DNA of 64,000 nt, taken from Stercorarius parasiticus. Its lineage: Eukaryota > Chordata > Aves > Charadriiformes > Stercorariidae. The stretch covers positions 1,245,066 to 1,309,065 of the forward strand of contig VWZL01004368.1 in the NCBI GenBank assembly GCA_013396915.1. The letters run 5' to 3'. A program made the translations under genes and the position numbers. The notes under the pieces were generated by a model that had not been told where the DNA came from, did not search any database, and saw only the letters and a program-made list of their open reading frames with translations. Below are positions 11,981 to 24,900 of the stretch, piece by piece (position 1 is the stretch's first letter; each line of letters begins with the position of its first letter).

Positions 11981-12559
11981 TTTCCATGGTTCCATCAGAG
12001 CTGCTCTTTATAATGGTAAACAATTTTTTAAATCATAGTTTAAATGTCTATTGTGCTTCAAAGTCTGCTTATCTGCATTAAAACATCTCTATGTTGGATG
12101 AAGCTTTTTTCCTTTAAGCCAAAAATGAAAACAAAAGTTAGAGGCAATAGTCCTAATTCCCTAACCTCTTCAGGGAGATACAATAAACTTTCTTCTCAAA
12201 AAAAGAAAGAAACAAAAAGCACGCATATGCAAATAGTTTAAATTATCTATTAAAAGGCTGGTGATGGCATGCAATGGAATTGACAGAAAGCTTTGTCTTG
12301 TACTACTTTGCATATTTAACAACACTCCACAACCATTAATTCTCAAAAGAAAACTCCAAGGAAATTAATAGAGAATTTCTACTATGGTCTAAGGACAACT
12401 ACAAGAGAGATGCAAAATCGCTGTCCCAGGACAGAGAGGAAGTTCAGATACAAGCCCTGGCTTAAAACTCATGATGCAGGGGGCCAGCCATGGTTTGCAG
12501 TCCAGCAACGAGCACTTCACCTCCTGAGGCTCTGCAGCCACGTGCTGCCTCTGTCCCCC

Positions 12560-12648
12560 AGAGCCCCTGGGGACGCCTTCCCTCGGGAGCAGCCCGGCAC
12601 AGCTCGTGGTGTGATGTGCTGAAGGTATCCAGGAGAGGGTAAGGGAGC
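12560..12648 (+). repeat. Unclassified 89-bp repeat, copy A (inverted partner of 15,583-15,671)
   Basis: From GAGCCCCTGGGG through CAGCCCGGCA and GTGTGATGTGCTGAAGGTAT to AGGAGAGGGTAAGGGAGC, this matches the reverse complement of 15,583-15,671 with only a few differences. The similarity stops abruptly at both ends. It is GC-rich against its surroundings. The family is not one I can name; it could be a fragment of an LTR element, a SINE or a local inverted duplication. Confidence 0.85.
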
Positions 12649-12662
12649 CTAAAAAGAAGGAA

Positions 12663-12680
12663 GGTGTGTGTGTGTGTGCA
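12663..12680. repeat. Short (GT)n microsatellite
   Basis: About eight GT units just downstream of copy A of the inverted repeat. Confidence 0.85.
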
Positions 12681-13070
12681 GGGGAGCAGATGAAGGTAAT
12701 CATGCATCCTTGCTCTCTTCTGCCTGCAGGATGGAGAGTTGCCCCAGTAATTCATTACCAGGTCTCTAGTGAGATCCTGTAAGAAAAATGTGCCTAGAGA
12801 GCCTGTTGTGTCTTCTGCTGTTGTAACAAGTTCAGTTCCACGCAACAAAAACATAAGTTCCGTCTCAGGGCTTCAGGATGGCTTGAAGAAATGAGGGCAC
12901 ATTGCTTCCGGTGACTGGTTTTAAAACGTGACATAGACCACTGGGAAACATGAGCCATAACGAAAACAAAAAAGGAGTGATACTAACCCAACCTGCTTTA
13001 TCGGCCTGAAATGAGAGATCAGATTCAGTGACTGCGACTTGCCACATAAGCTTAATTTTGGTACTATGGT
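12681..13070. other. Noncoding DNA, nothing recognised
   Basis: No known repeat or coding signal. A minus-strand frame of 130 codons (12,462-12,854) runs across the GT repeat and copy A and has no motif. Confidence 0.5.
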
Positions 13071-13090
13071 TAATTTCTCTAGAGAAATTA
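13071..13090. repeat. Perfect 20-bp palindrome
   Basis: TAATTTCTCT is followed directly by its reverse complement, AGAGAAATTA, with no spacer and an XbaI-type TCTAGA centre. It may be a binding site for a dimeric factor or chance. No neighbouring gene suggests a role. Confidence 0.8.
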
Positions 13091-15538
13091 TTCTCACTGT
13101 ATAGACAGTCAGCAGAGAATAAGCATCTAAAATTATATAATTAATTAGACCATGCTCACCTGCCTCAGTCAGTCCAACCTTCTAAGTTCAATGAAAAACA
13201 TGATTAAGGGGCAAAGTGATTGGTTTGTAAGCTTTCTTCTTACAAAAAAATTCAGCCTTGTCTCTGTGACAACATTTAGTATAGACGTGATGTGCAAGGT
13301 GGTTTTTCATGAAACCATTTGGACAATATGCTTCACTAGAATTCATACAGATTCACCACCACCAAGTTTAAAAATCAAAATTGGCTAGGATGGGGAGGGG
13401 CGGAGTCTACAATTTTTTTTCCAGTGGGGGCAGGGAAAGTATCTCTGGTTCAGCTGAAATCAACTAAGGATTTTGCTACAGCCTGAGAATTTGTATGATT
13501 TCAACACTCCCTCCTGGCTTCAGTCTGTGAACGATGCTCATGTTCACACAGAATGCAAATAAGGATATTTTATATGTACAACAGGACTTTTTATTGATTA
13601 ATGCACTATTTTTCAGTCTGCAGGAAGCTGCCAGAATGAAACCTGGATCTATGGAAGCTAACAGAAACTCTGTCCCACCTCTCTAGAAAAAAGGATCTTG
13701 TTCTGTGCTCATTATTCTCATCCTCCAAAAGTCATATTTGGGCATGAGAAATATACTGGTGGAAAAAGTATGCAGGATATTGACAAGGCTGATTGTTAAA
13801 GTTAAATGACTTTAGCAATTTTTTTTTTTTAATTAAAACTTTATTGTTCAGCTCAACTAAAATTTTTAAAGCTGCACTATTTCTCCCTGATGTTCAGACC
13901 TTTAATAAGTAACTAGTCTCTCAGTATTTTATGGGCTGCATTAATAGTTCTCTAAGGTGTTCTACATAGTTGCAGGCCAATGTTTCTTAAGCAGCACTAA
14001 GAGCCTCTATCAGGCACACAATACATCTCTCAATGTTCAGAAATGATGCAACTAGGCGATGGCCTTCTCTGTCCCTTTCATTTCCTGTATAATTATCCCT
14101 ATAATAAATTATTAACATGATCCAGCATTTTATTGACTCATCTGTGCACTCATTTCAGGATTGGAGATGTAATACTTTGAACAATCCAACACTAATTCAT
14201 TGCCATTGCCTACAGAGAAAATTTTGGTGAATTATTTCTCATGACAGTCACACCTAGGAGGATGGGGAGCAATCTCAAAGAGAAAAGATGAGTAAGCTTA
14301 GGTACTTCTGAGATTAGCTCTGCCACACAAGTCAACATATTTTTCTTTTCCTACAAAGAATTTTGTAACATATTATCAGTGCAATGCAGAAAATATTACT
14401 GAATTTCAGTCATTAACTTTGTAGGATCAGAAACTACCTCCTGAGTTGCTGACTGGGGTTCCCTGTTACTGCAGACACTGTATTAGACAATGTTTATAAA
14501 CACGGTCAATCTTTTGAATATTACTTTCAAAGCTTGTTACACTAGCAAATCAAACTGCATACATAATTAGTAAGAACCAAATAAAACACAGTAAAGTACT
14601 GATATGATGGAAGACTAAGTCAACTCAAAGTCTAGTGCTTAATTGCCTAGAAATTAATTTTAAAAAAATCCACAATAATACAATAGACAATGCTTTAAAT
14701 GGAAAACAAATTTTTATTTTAAAAACTAATTCAAAAAAATTATTTAAAGAAAGATCCAGGACCAGTGTGTCTCAAGGTCTAAATAAATGGGCACAAAGAC
14801 TGCTCTAGATCTATCCTACCAGGATGCTTCCTTCTATACTTACATTACAATAAAAATATCTGTGCTGTCTGGCACAGCTCTGCAAGTATCCGGAGAGGAA
14901 AATAAAAGTCAGGGATGGCATCCAGCTGAAAGTCAGCTTGGATGTCATTGCCTTTAGAGAAGTGCCCGGGCGTCACTGCAACACTGACAAGGTGTCTGGA
15001 TTAATAGAACAGACACCAGAAATCAATTAATGGCCTCAATGACAGGGAAGGCAAAGGCCTCAAGGAGGAAGGGGTGTTAGAGTTGATGTACAGGCTATAG
15101 GAGAAAACCCGCTGCCCCTTTTCAAAGGAAGTTGTTTCTGAAAGAGAGAGGCAGTGCTTGGCTGCCTGGCATACACTTTTCATCTCTGGGATTCCAGAGA
15201 GAGCCTGCTGAAGATCAGAGCTAGGCTTGGGAGAAAGTTACCCGCAAACACACAGAAAACAAATACGAAAAGGAAAGGAAAAACTGGCATGGAAGAGATT
15301 ATTTGCTTTCTAATATGTAAAAACGCTGGAGCAGGGAGACTGAACAGGAGTTAAAAGACAAATTTTGCTTTTGATTTAAGTGTGTGGTTGTAAGATTACC
15401 TGTGACTGTTGAAGAGGCCTGCACCAGAGGTGAGGGATGAGAAAATGACGGGAGAGAGCATCGTTTGTACCCGTCAGCCCAACTCTTTGGAGGTAGAATG
15501 GCCAAGGAGCTACTGCTTTCTGCTACAAGAATGTGAAG
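13091..15538. other. Noncoding DNA, nothing recognised
   Basis: AT-rich DNA between the two arms of the inverted repeat. No open frame above 80 codons and no transposase or reverse-transcriptase words. The pair therefore does not visibly bound an intact element. Confidence 0.55.
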
Positions 15539-15569
15539 GGCAGGCTCCAGGCTTCCCTTGGAGCCTGCC
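15539..15569. repeat. Strong hairpin, 11-bp perfect stem
   Basis: GGCAGGCTCCA (15,539-15,549), a nine-base loop, then TGGAGCCTGCC (15,559-15,569). The stem is GC-rich. It ends 13 bp before copy B of the 89-bp repeat. Confidence 0.85.
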
Positions 15570-15582
15570 TTTATTTGTTGTA

Positions 15583-15671
15583 GCTCCCTACCCTCTCCTG
15601 GATACCTTCAGCACATCACACCAAGCAGCCATGCCGGGCTGCTCCTGAGGGAAGGCATCCCCAGGGGCTCT
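15583..15671 (-). repeat. Unclassified 89-bp repeat, copy B (inverted partner of 12,560-12,648)
   Basis: The reverse complement matches copy A nearly end to end, differing at a handful of sites and by one single-base indel in GGTA(A)GGG. The flanks are unrelated to those of copy A beyond the shared unit. Confidence 0.85.
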
Positions 15672-16484
15672 TACTCTGTAGTAAAAGTGGTCTATAAAGT
15701 TCCTCCAACTTTTGAGAATTATTGTTCTGGAGTAGTTATATATCCAAATCAGTTTGCAAGGGCATGGACATGTCATCTTTAGGAGTTTCACTGAGATGAG
15801 TATTTCTTCCTCCTTGCTCCTTTTCACTTGTACCTAAGCATATGGGCCCTTCTCCTCCTCCACTCTCTCCACAACAGACTGAAGAAGTGCTCCTGTAACT
15901 AGTTCCCAGGTCTCAAGTGTTTCCTATGCAGCCTCTCCGCTGTAACGCTCTGAGTTGTAAGAGACCTGAGACATTTTCTGCATTGCCCGACACGAATGGA
16001 AAGTTCAGGCGGGAGGTTGGAGTCCTGCCATGCCTCCTTCCAGACAACGGCTGCGCCAGCTCTCCATTTCTGAGCTATCCTTCACTGAGGAATTAGGACG
16101 TTTTTGTGCTGGATGACCAAGTTCCTGCTCAGTGCCTCATTTAAGTGTGATGTATGAACTCAGCTCTATGTAATGTGAATGTGTACATATGTCTATAATC
16201 AACTAAGGTAACAATCACACAGAGAGTTAAAAGCTTTCAATTCTTTGATCTTAAGCAAGTCTGAAAGTTTCCATAATGCTTAGTCACAGGCAATATATTA
16301 TCCTGATCCCAGCTGCAGACTGTAAGATTCTCATTAAAGATAACATGCCATGAAGCCTTTATAAGCATTCACCACTTCATCAATACTTACTGTTTTGCAG
16401 CAGAAAATGACAAACTGGGATACAGTACTTTGTGAACAATTACAGGTAACTTATCAAAGGATAAAATAGTTTAACTGGTATTAA
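15672..16484. other. Noncoding DNA, slightly GC-richer, nothing recognised
   Basis: From about 15,880 to 16,110 the sequence is GC-richer with scattered CpGs, but no open frame or splice pair is convincing. Confidence 0.5.
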
Positions 16485-16511
16485 AGATATCTCACTATAT
16501 AAGAGATATCT
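16485..16511. repeat. Short inverted repeat, 9-bp stem
   Basis: AGATATCTC and GAGATATCT flank a nine-base AT loop. A perfect small hairpin in AT-rich DNA. Confidence 0.75.
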
Positions 16512-19500
16512 ATATGTTTTGCCTCTCTTAGAAGTGATTTATTATGAGAAATATTATATAAATTATCAAAATTACTTCCTTTTTTTTGCCACAAACACCT
16601 GGTAGAGGACACATCCTTTGTATACAGAAATCAGAACAAGCTGCTGATACACTGTTAGAAAACTTTTATGCCCGTTATTCTCATAGAGACATAGCAATGA
16701 AAAATATAAAAACACAGAAGCCTGTGGAAAACAAAGGAAACTTTGAATGCTGCTACTTAATGTTACCTGTCCCTTTCGTGCTGCCTGGAACAATATTCCA
16801 GAGGACAGATTTTAATTTTTTTTTTGCATTTACCTTTGGTTTAGATGCTATTTTATTGAAGAAAAGGAAAAACTTAGCACTCTGTAAAATAACCATAGCA
16901 CAAGGACTTGACCAAATACAGAGTCACTTCATAAAGGGTTTGCATTTAGTCAGACTCTCTCTTCATTGAGGTATCTCCTCACAATTGCATCTCTAGTATC
17001 ACTCCAAATCTTAAACAGGATTCCTCTTTTCTCTCTTCTGTCACATATCCATACTACCTCGCCCTCTGGAGGTGAGCACATCACCCAGAATCACCATAAA
17101 GAAAAAGCAGCAGGCTCATAGCCATTGCTGGACGTACAAGGACTGTAACCTGCTCAAGTGCTCTGATGGGTGTCTATCAAGGGAACACTCGCTTGTACCA
17201 TTTCAAAACAGGGACCTAAATCATTCTAAGTGCAGAAGACAGATCATGATGTGATTTGCTGGGAAGAGTAAGACAAATATCCTTCCCAAAGCACCCAGTC
17301 ATGAGCAGCCTCTGAGCTATCTTTCCAGGACAGGCAAAAAGGGACCCCAGCTATGAACATGCACTTGGGTGTCCACACAGTATAATAATCTGCTCCTACA
17401 TGACTAGAGGCTTTGCCTGGTGGCCACCAAGGAGGGGTGTCTCCTGGGGGCAGCCCATCTTCCCTCCGAGGGATGGGCCTTTTCCTGCTGTCAGCTCTGT
17501 CCTCCCTGGGCTCAGCGCGCTGCCATGCTATAAGCCAGAGAAACCCTAGAGATGCTCCAGATGATTCAGCAGATGCTTTCATAAGCATCACCCCCTACAA
17601 TTTGACAGGAAGGGTTGAGGCATGTACAGAGCATTGGAAGGATTTAGCAGGGTTTTAAAGCAAATTCAGAAGAGAGACAAAAGTGACATGAGCTAATCGA
17701 GCGGAAACACAAACTGCTTTCTGACATCATTATTCTGTGGTTGCTGAGCTCCTTCAGAGGGAGCTCAGTGGAAAACACATCTGAAGCCTGTCATTATGCT
17801 CCATAAAAAGAAGGCAATTGGCAATCCTCCTAATCAGTCTTTTGTAGGATTACTTATATCCACAAACATCAGCTTACTCTTTCTCGACAACATATCCTTT
17901 AATGGCAATAAATACTGACTTTTCAAATCATAAACATCAATACAACATGAAAAAGCTTATTATTTCCTTATATTATGTAAAACCACTACTGCAGTACCAT
18001 GTATCCTGAAATATCTGGTAAGTTGTTTGAGGGTAGTTCAGAAAGAAATAAATATATTTTAGTACCACAGTGAGTTACAATGGCTTGTGACACACACTAA
18101 TTTTGACTATAGGCAGTGATAACCCACTTAGCAAAGACATTCAACTACTGAAGATAGAGCTTCTTGAAAGACAGCACAATTTATGGTATTCTACCAAGAT
18201 TTTACTGTTTAGAAAGCTCTTCATCTCCATCATAATTAAAGAAGATGAAACTTTGTTTCCCTTTTGAAAAACACAAACATTGCTTTCTAGCAAGGTAGTG
18301 GCATACTCCTTCCAGATTTCAATCAAAGCAACAATTGCTACCAGAAGTGGAAGAAACCTGTTTATTTCATCTGCTATTTTGCTTTTCAGATCTTAAAGGA
18401 GCATTTTTGTTCTCTCATCTCTAATGTCTTTGTATTTCTGCTAAAAAGCTCCATACTGTCCATCTCACAGGTTTCACACGGTCCTCCACAGACAGAAGCT
18501 GACTCATCTCTCTGCCTCCTGGAGGTACTGGTAGCCAGAGGAACCTGGCAATGCCACACTGGGACCAGAAGACTGAGCAGAGGCAATGCCAGAGGCCAGG
18601 GAGGGTGGGAGGCCCCAGCCTTGGACATTTTCAAAACTTGAGTGACCAAAGGTCTGGACACAGCCCAGTCAAACTATGAAGTTAGCCCTGATTCGAGCAG
18701 TGGGCTGAACAGGGTACCTCCAGACGTTCTTTTCACCATAAAGTAGCCTTTACTTCTTTTTTTTCCCCCTAGACAGTGCAAAGGTATGACCATAATATTA
18801 GCTCTTCTTGTTTTCTGCATACTTCTATGCCAACTTCTCTTCATGCTGAGGATAATATCTTTTAAGGGGTATTTAAATATTGTCTGACTAGCATACAGGA
18901 AGATCTCCCTAGACACAGGAATGTATTTCTTTGTTACCTCCTAATCTGTAGCTTTTGGCAAGCACAGAATTCACATATATCCATCAAGCAGTATAATAAC
19001 ATCCAATAAATACCTTTTTGGACCTTTCGACTATTTTAGATTTTGCACCATTTTTCTTCATCCTCTATCTTTACTGGCACCCTAGAATAAAAGTTTTCTC
19101 AAAAAATCACTGGAGTTCATGTATGTGACATTTTTTTTCCATGAATTCAGTGAAAATAAAAAACTGTAGAGAGAAGGGATTTGATCTCTGCTAAAAAAAG
19201 GAACAGAGGGAGAAAAAGGCAAGTAACGGGCTTCAGAATTACTGCTGAGAAATAGGTATGATTGGCAAGTACAAAATGTTACAGAGGATACAAAAAAGCA
19301 CAAAACCTGGCTTAACAGTTATTTCACTACCTACAATATCTGAAGAAAAGAAGCAAACTGTACGCTCCATTTATTTTCATTCACAGTAAGCACTTTGCAC
19401 TTAGCAGATGCCAGCATATGTTTTGACTAGAAACACACAATTAAACTTCCTTAGAAATAACGTACTGCAATAGGTAGGGGAATAAACAGTGTTGAGCCAC

Positions 19501-21890
19501 CTCACACTAATGCGCAGGTAGCAGTACCACCCAGCAGAACAATCCATCAACTATAGTAGCCAAGGCAAGTTTAGGAAATCAAAATGTTTGACCATATGGA
19601 AGTTCATCTGAGGACTAAACTGTAATTGCAGAAGGTGGGAAAACAGCCCCCTAACAGAGAACAAAACCCAGCTGAGATTCTTATACAGAGAACCCATTGC
19701 AACCACTCTGAATTGCTAGTGTATTTTCAGGATTATTTATACCTCTCCATCACCACAGTTGAGACTGTGGGATTTTTTGTTGTTTGTTTGTTTGTTTTGG
19801 GTTTTTTTGGTTGAGTCTTTTTGAGAAAATCCCCAAAACTCTAGATGTTCAGCTGTGGCCCTCTAACATGTCACATTCTAAACCTCCCAGCCCCATGCCT
19901 GTCCCACTTCCAGCCCTTTGTTTATATATTCTGGCTTTTATATTTTTAAGATTTACTAGCTCCATACATGCCATTTTATTTTTGTCCTACACCCATAATT
20001 ACATCTTCCATCACCAAGCCAAGAGATTCTCCTCAGGAGACTGGAAAGCCACTTGCCCCTTTTCCATGCTTTACTGACTCAGTAAACACAATTGCTGAAT
20101 TTTACTTGTGTAACATTTTAAGTGTTCCCCCCGAGATTCATGAGCACTGGAGCTAACCTGTTAGGCCCAGTCAGATTTGAAACAGGCCAGCACTGGCAAG
20201 CATACGGGAAGAAATATCCTCTGGAAACCAACAGTTCAAATAAGCCTCTTCAGGATGCTGTGTAACAAATTATGTAAAACTAGCTGACTGTAAAAAAAAA
20301 AAAAAAAGACTAATAAAAGCTGAACAAGAGTAAACCAGACAACTAAACAACAGAATCAGCCACCTAGAGTTCTGTAATCAATAAACAAAATTTAACCATA
20401 CACTAGTTAACATCACCCTTTCTTGTCTTCTAAGTATCTTATCCAAAGCAAAATAACACAGATTTTTATTCAAACGAAAGTCATTAAAAATAAATAAAAA
20501 AGGATGCCTTTCAATTATCCCCTAAACAGAAAAGTTGCACCATAGAAACTGACAGAAAAATAGAATACGCATAAAATGTCATGTTGAAGACTGACTTACC
20601 AAATAATACTTGCCAAAAGGCATGTCTGATCTGTATCACACTTTATATCACTATTACCATAGAAAAAGCCACATAAACTGCTTTGCTGATAAGGATCCTG
20701 GAATGCCTCTGTGGTCTAATGGGAATCAAAGACAGAGAATGAAGATCTCCTACCTGCCTCCCTCTGCTTCCTCAGCAGCACTAACGAACTCTCTGTGCAC
20801 ATTAAACCACAAATTCCATTTACTCAATATTAGCATGAAGGCGTTTAAAGCCCTTATAACGGGAAAGAAGGTTAAGTTAATGCCGTCTTCAGCAATGTGT
20901 GAAAAGATCAGAGTAGTGTTCAACAGCAGGAACAAGTTTGAACGCAGTGATGAGAAAATTAACTGGCCAATTTATTAGCCAAAAAAAGCACCTTATTTGA
21001 TGACAACTTAAAAAGACATTATGCCACAGGCGTTGCTTCTCTTGCACTTGTATTTGCTAGGAGTCCGAGCTACCCTCCATATAGTGAGGTACTTTCCGAA
21101 TCCTCGCAGTACTGTGACACTTCCTATAGAGTTAATCTTGATTTATCCTGGGCTAAAGAAGACTATACATTAAAGCAGCACGCACTTAGGGCTCAGCCCT
21201 GCAACATGTTGAGCGCTCTGGCCCCCGGCCACCAGAGCACTTAGACACATGTTTTATTTTAAACCCACAAGCAGTTCCGCTGAAATTCAGAGAGAAAAGT
21301 CACAGTATGGAAAGAGAGAGATTATGCCCCAAAAATGCGAAGCAAAGCACAATTTAAAACTAACACAATCATTTCACTGGGTCAGGTAAAACTATCCTAG
21401 ACGACAAGCTGTTCTACAGCACATTAGTAGGGTCAGAGAGGTCTCCCAGCCCGCTCATGACTCAGGTATGCTCCTAAATGGGCCAAGCACAAGAAAATGA
21501 TTTCACAAAGTAGTGTGAGCATTCAAAGGAAAGTTCAGCAATATCATCCTATCATCCATTGCCGCCGAAACCAAAAAGAGAGGCAGAAACGGAAACCTGA
21601 AGGACGTCCTCAATTCTTGTCCAGCGGACAAGGTTCTGCACCATGGAGGATGTGTGCACTCTTCACAAAGTTGTTCAAGCTTACACCGCCTTTTAACAAC
21701 TACCCAGATCTGCCAAATATCTTTCCTTTTTGACAGTGACATAAGCGATAGAACCGTAAGAATTATTCCTCTGAAAATGCTAACATTTCAGTGTTAAAAT
21801 TACACTGTGTCAAGCTGCAGACAAAAAAAAAAAGTTGCATTTGCAGAGTACAGAAAATTACCGTAGGCTCAGTGCTTCTAAGATAGGATT
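16512..21890. other. Noncoding DNA with one GC-rich patch
   Basis: The longest frame is 127 codons at 16,586-16,969 (+), with no motif. A GC-rich patch at about 17,405-17,530 contains the palindrome GGTGGCCACC. A T/G-rich tract lies at 19,770-19,812 and a run of 16 A at 20,292-20,307. No mobile element is recognised. Confidence 0.5.
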
Positions 21891-21920
21891 GGGGGGGGGG
21901 GGGGGGGGGGGGAAGGGGGG
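21891..21920 (+). repeat. Poly-G tract (22 G, then AA and 6 G)
   Basis: An uninterrupted run of 22 G at 21,891-21,912, followed by AA and six more G. It can in principle fold into G-quadruplexes. Runs of this length are unstable in replication and sequencing, so the exact count is uncertain. Confidence 0.9.
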
Positions 21921-24900
21921 AACAGATCAAGACCAGTTGTGTGCCTAAATATTAATTTACCTTTCAGATGAGAAAAATGAAACTATTATTGTATGCTATT
22001 ATTATGATCAGATTTTCTGAAATGTGAATCTTCCACAATGCACCAACTTTACTTGGAAACAAATCCGTTTTTAATTTCAAGATCACAAATTAATGTTAGC
22101 ACATTTTGTATCTCTTGCTCAAATGCACCTCAAACACTTTAAATAATTTTTGTTACATACTGTAATCTGTATCTTGAGTGACTGGTTATCGGCCTAGAGG
22201 AACGAGATAATAAATAACCCCCTTGCTTCAAGAACTATTTTATAATGCAAAATGTCACATCTCTGTAAAGCAGTACTAGCATATCTTAGCAAATTACTGT
22301 ATCAATGACATTTTAAAACTTTAGAGAATAGGAACTTTAAGCTAACAGATCAACAACATACTGTTCTTGATTTTGCAGCACATGAAACTGTAATGCTTCC
22401 ACTATAGCAGCTGTGAGAGACCCAGTTTCTTCAACACCATTGTATTAAAAAATAAAACTAAATTTAAAAAAAGAAGGAAAAATCTAATTGGAAAAGCTTT
22501 TGCTGGTTTCAGTCACTGCTAGCGCACATAATATCCCCACCTTTTCCACCATCTAAATCCTCACCTGCTTTACCAGGTTTGGTGGGAAACTGATTGAGAA
22601 ACTTGGTTCAAGGCTTTGGGCCCCCTGATGAAAGGATCAAACAACACGTGTCTAAGCTACAGGTTGCAGAAACCTCTTGGATCTGCACAGCGGGGCCCAA
22701 TGTCTTGCAGCTGGGAGGAAAGGTTGGGATGGGATCCTGAGAAGCAGGCTCCAGGTGGCAGTTCATGATGGTCCTTGGGACACAGCATTTCTCCCACCTG
22801 CCTGGGCCAGGGAGGGAACAGACCCCCGGTCCCAGGATCTGGCAGAAGGCAGGAAAAAAAATCACAGCCCTGCAGTGCCTGATCTGCTGGGAAAGAGCTG
22901 CCATAAAGTAATCTCAGAGCATGCAAGTACAGCCTGCAGATGTGAGAAAGAGCATAGCAAAGGCAGAGGGAATAATCTGTTTGTGCCCCATCAGGATGAA
23001 AGAAAAGCTAATGAGTAAATTAATTAATTGCTTCTATGGATTGCATTCAACTGGCAGTCTCATGCTACAGAGAAATTATCTTTTGCTGTGGCTGTAGGAG
23101 TGGCTGGAGTTCAGAAAGCTGACAAATCTTCAAGTGGAAGAACAGAGATGTGAGGTTAAAAATGAGTCTTAAATGTTCCAGAGTGTGAGAAAATAACCTG
23201 TGGGGGAAGAAAAGGGGAGGACTTAAACACTGGGCACAATCAAAAAATAAAGAGAAAGAGAACAATTTCATCAGTGTATTCGGCTTCATGCTTAAGGGCA
23301 GGATTAGCTGAGGAGAAGGGCCTGCACAAGAAAGGGCAGGCACGAGCAGGAGGGGGATGTTAATCCCAGGAAGGTTTTTGTCAGATGCAAGAGTGCTTCA
23401 GAGCTCTAAGAAAAGGCATTTTTTTAACATATTTTAACATCTCGCTTTTTAACATCTAGATCCATTCATTTTTTTGTGCTAAGACTCTTGTAACGTACCT
23501 TTGAGATGCTGAAATGTTCCCAGCCATTTCTGTCACTCCGGCAGTTGCAACACACACCGTTCAGAAGGGTGATTTCAATATACTTCCCCAGTGCTGCAAG
23601 ACCTCCGTTTATAACTTCCTATTTGGCCCTGCTCTGTGGTGCTTAACTCTATCAGTTATCATCAACACAACAGATTAGATTACTGAGCCCTGACAGCTTG
23701 TAGAAAAAGAGTCGGTTTGAGGTACCACACTATCTGTTCTGCTTTTCCTGATGCCAGTAGCTGCCCTGTAAAAGAGCTGCAGCTAGGAAGTTATGTATTT
23801 GCTTATTTTAAAGGCGATCCCACGTAGATAAACAATGCTGTTCTTCAGACCCGATTAGATTTATCTGACAATGAATTGGTCCTGTTATGCTGCTGTGACA
23901 CCATGTCTTACTGGTCTCTGATAAATTACTGAAGCAGTTACGGTTCTAAAAGCCACCCCATTTCTGTGAACTGATTGTATATGTATGGAACTAGCAAGGT
24001 GAGCTTCAGATACCGAGGTGCTCGATATCAAAGGGTCATATGATCCATTTAACATATTTATCAGGTTCATTATTTATATTTCAGAGCTGCCACTGAGTCC
24101 AACTGCCCCGATGATTAAGAGCTTCCATTCTAATTCCTAAACTACATTTAAACGTAGTTTATATCATTTGGTCTTGTGTAAAAATTACTCTTCCATTTAA
24201 TGAGGGCTGGTCTCCATTATTCTCTTTCAAGGATAATGACAGTGAGAGAAAAATAAAACCAAAAAACCCCAGCCCAAGTCAGCACTAGCACCTCAATAAA
24301 AGCCAAAACAGTCTGAAAAGTAACTGGTGGCAGCAAACAAAGCAATAATCAATTTTCAGTCCATAAATAAATCCATCAGTAAATAGGGAGAAAAACACAA
24401 CCTGCATTCTCTTTCATAGCAAGAAGAAACAAGTGGTGTAGTGACCGAAAAGGCCTGTATAAAAGCAGAGACACAGATAAAGCAGAAGCTTGACCAAGTC
24501 ATCAGAGCTTATTTGTGCCCTCCTACAGAACTAAGTAGATATTGAAGAGGTCCGTTTAAAAAAAAAAAAAAAAAAGGTAAATTTCTATTCACATTGCAGC
24601 CCACTGTAAACCTCATTTGGATGTCAATTTAATCATTATTTTGCCAGATCACTAAATACAAACAGGAAATGAAACCAAGCTGAATCGGGACTTACAAAGA
24701 ATACTTGAAGTAACTACTCCGCTGTTACTACTGAAAATTTTGCCCCTTTCCCACCAACAAGGGAGGGCTCTGAACGGACCGAGGAGCGAGGGACACGAGC
24801 AATCAGGCCTTGTTGGCACACAGGGGGATGAGAACCGTGCTGCAAAGCAGTGCTAAGTCTGGACAACGTCCCCTCTGCACTACGCCTGCCAGCGCCTGGC

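Noticed and set aside
12462..12854. 130-codon minus-strand frame
   Set aside because: It runs across a GT microsatellite and the 89-bp repeat. The shared peptide with 15,409-15,648 only reflects that repeat.
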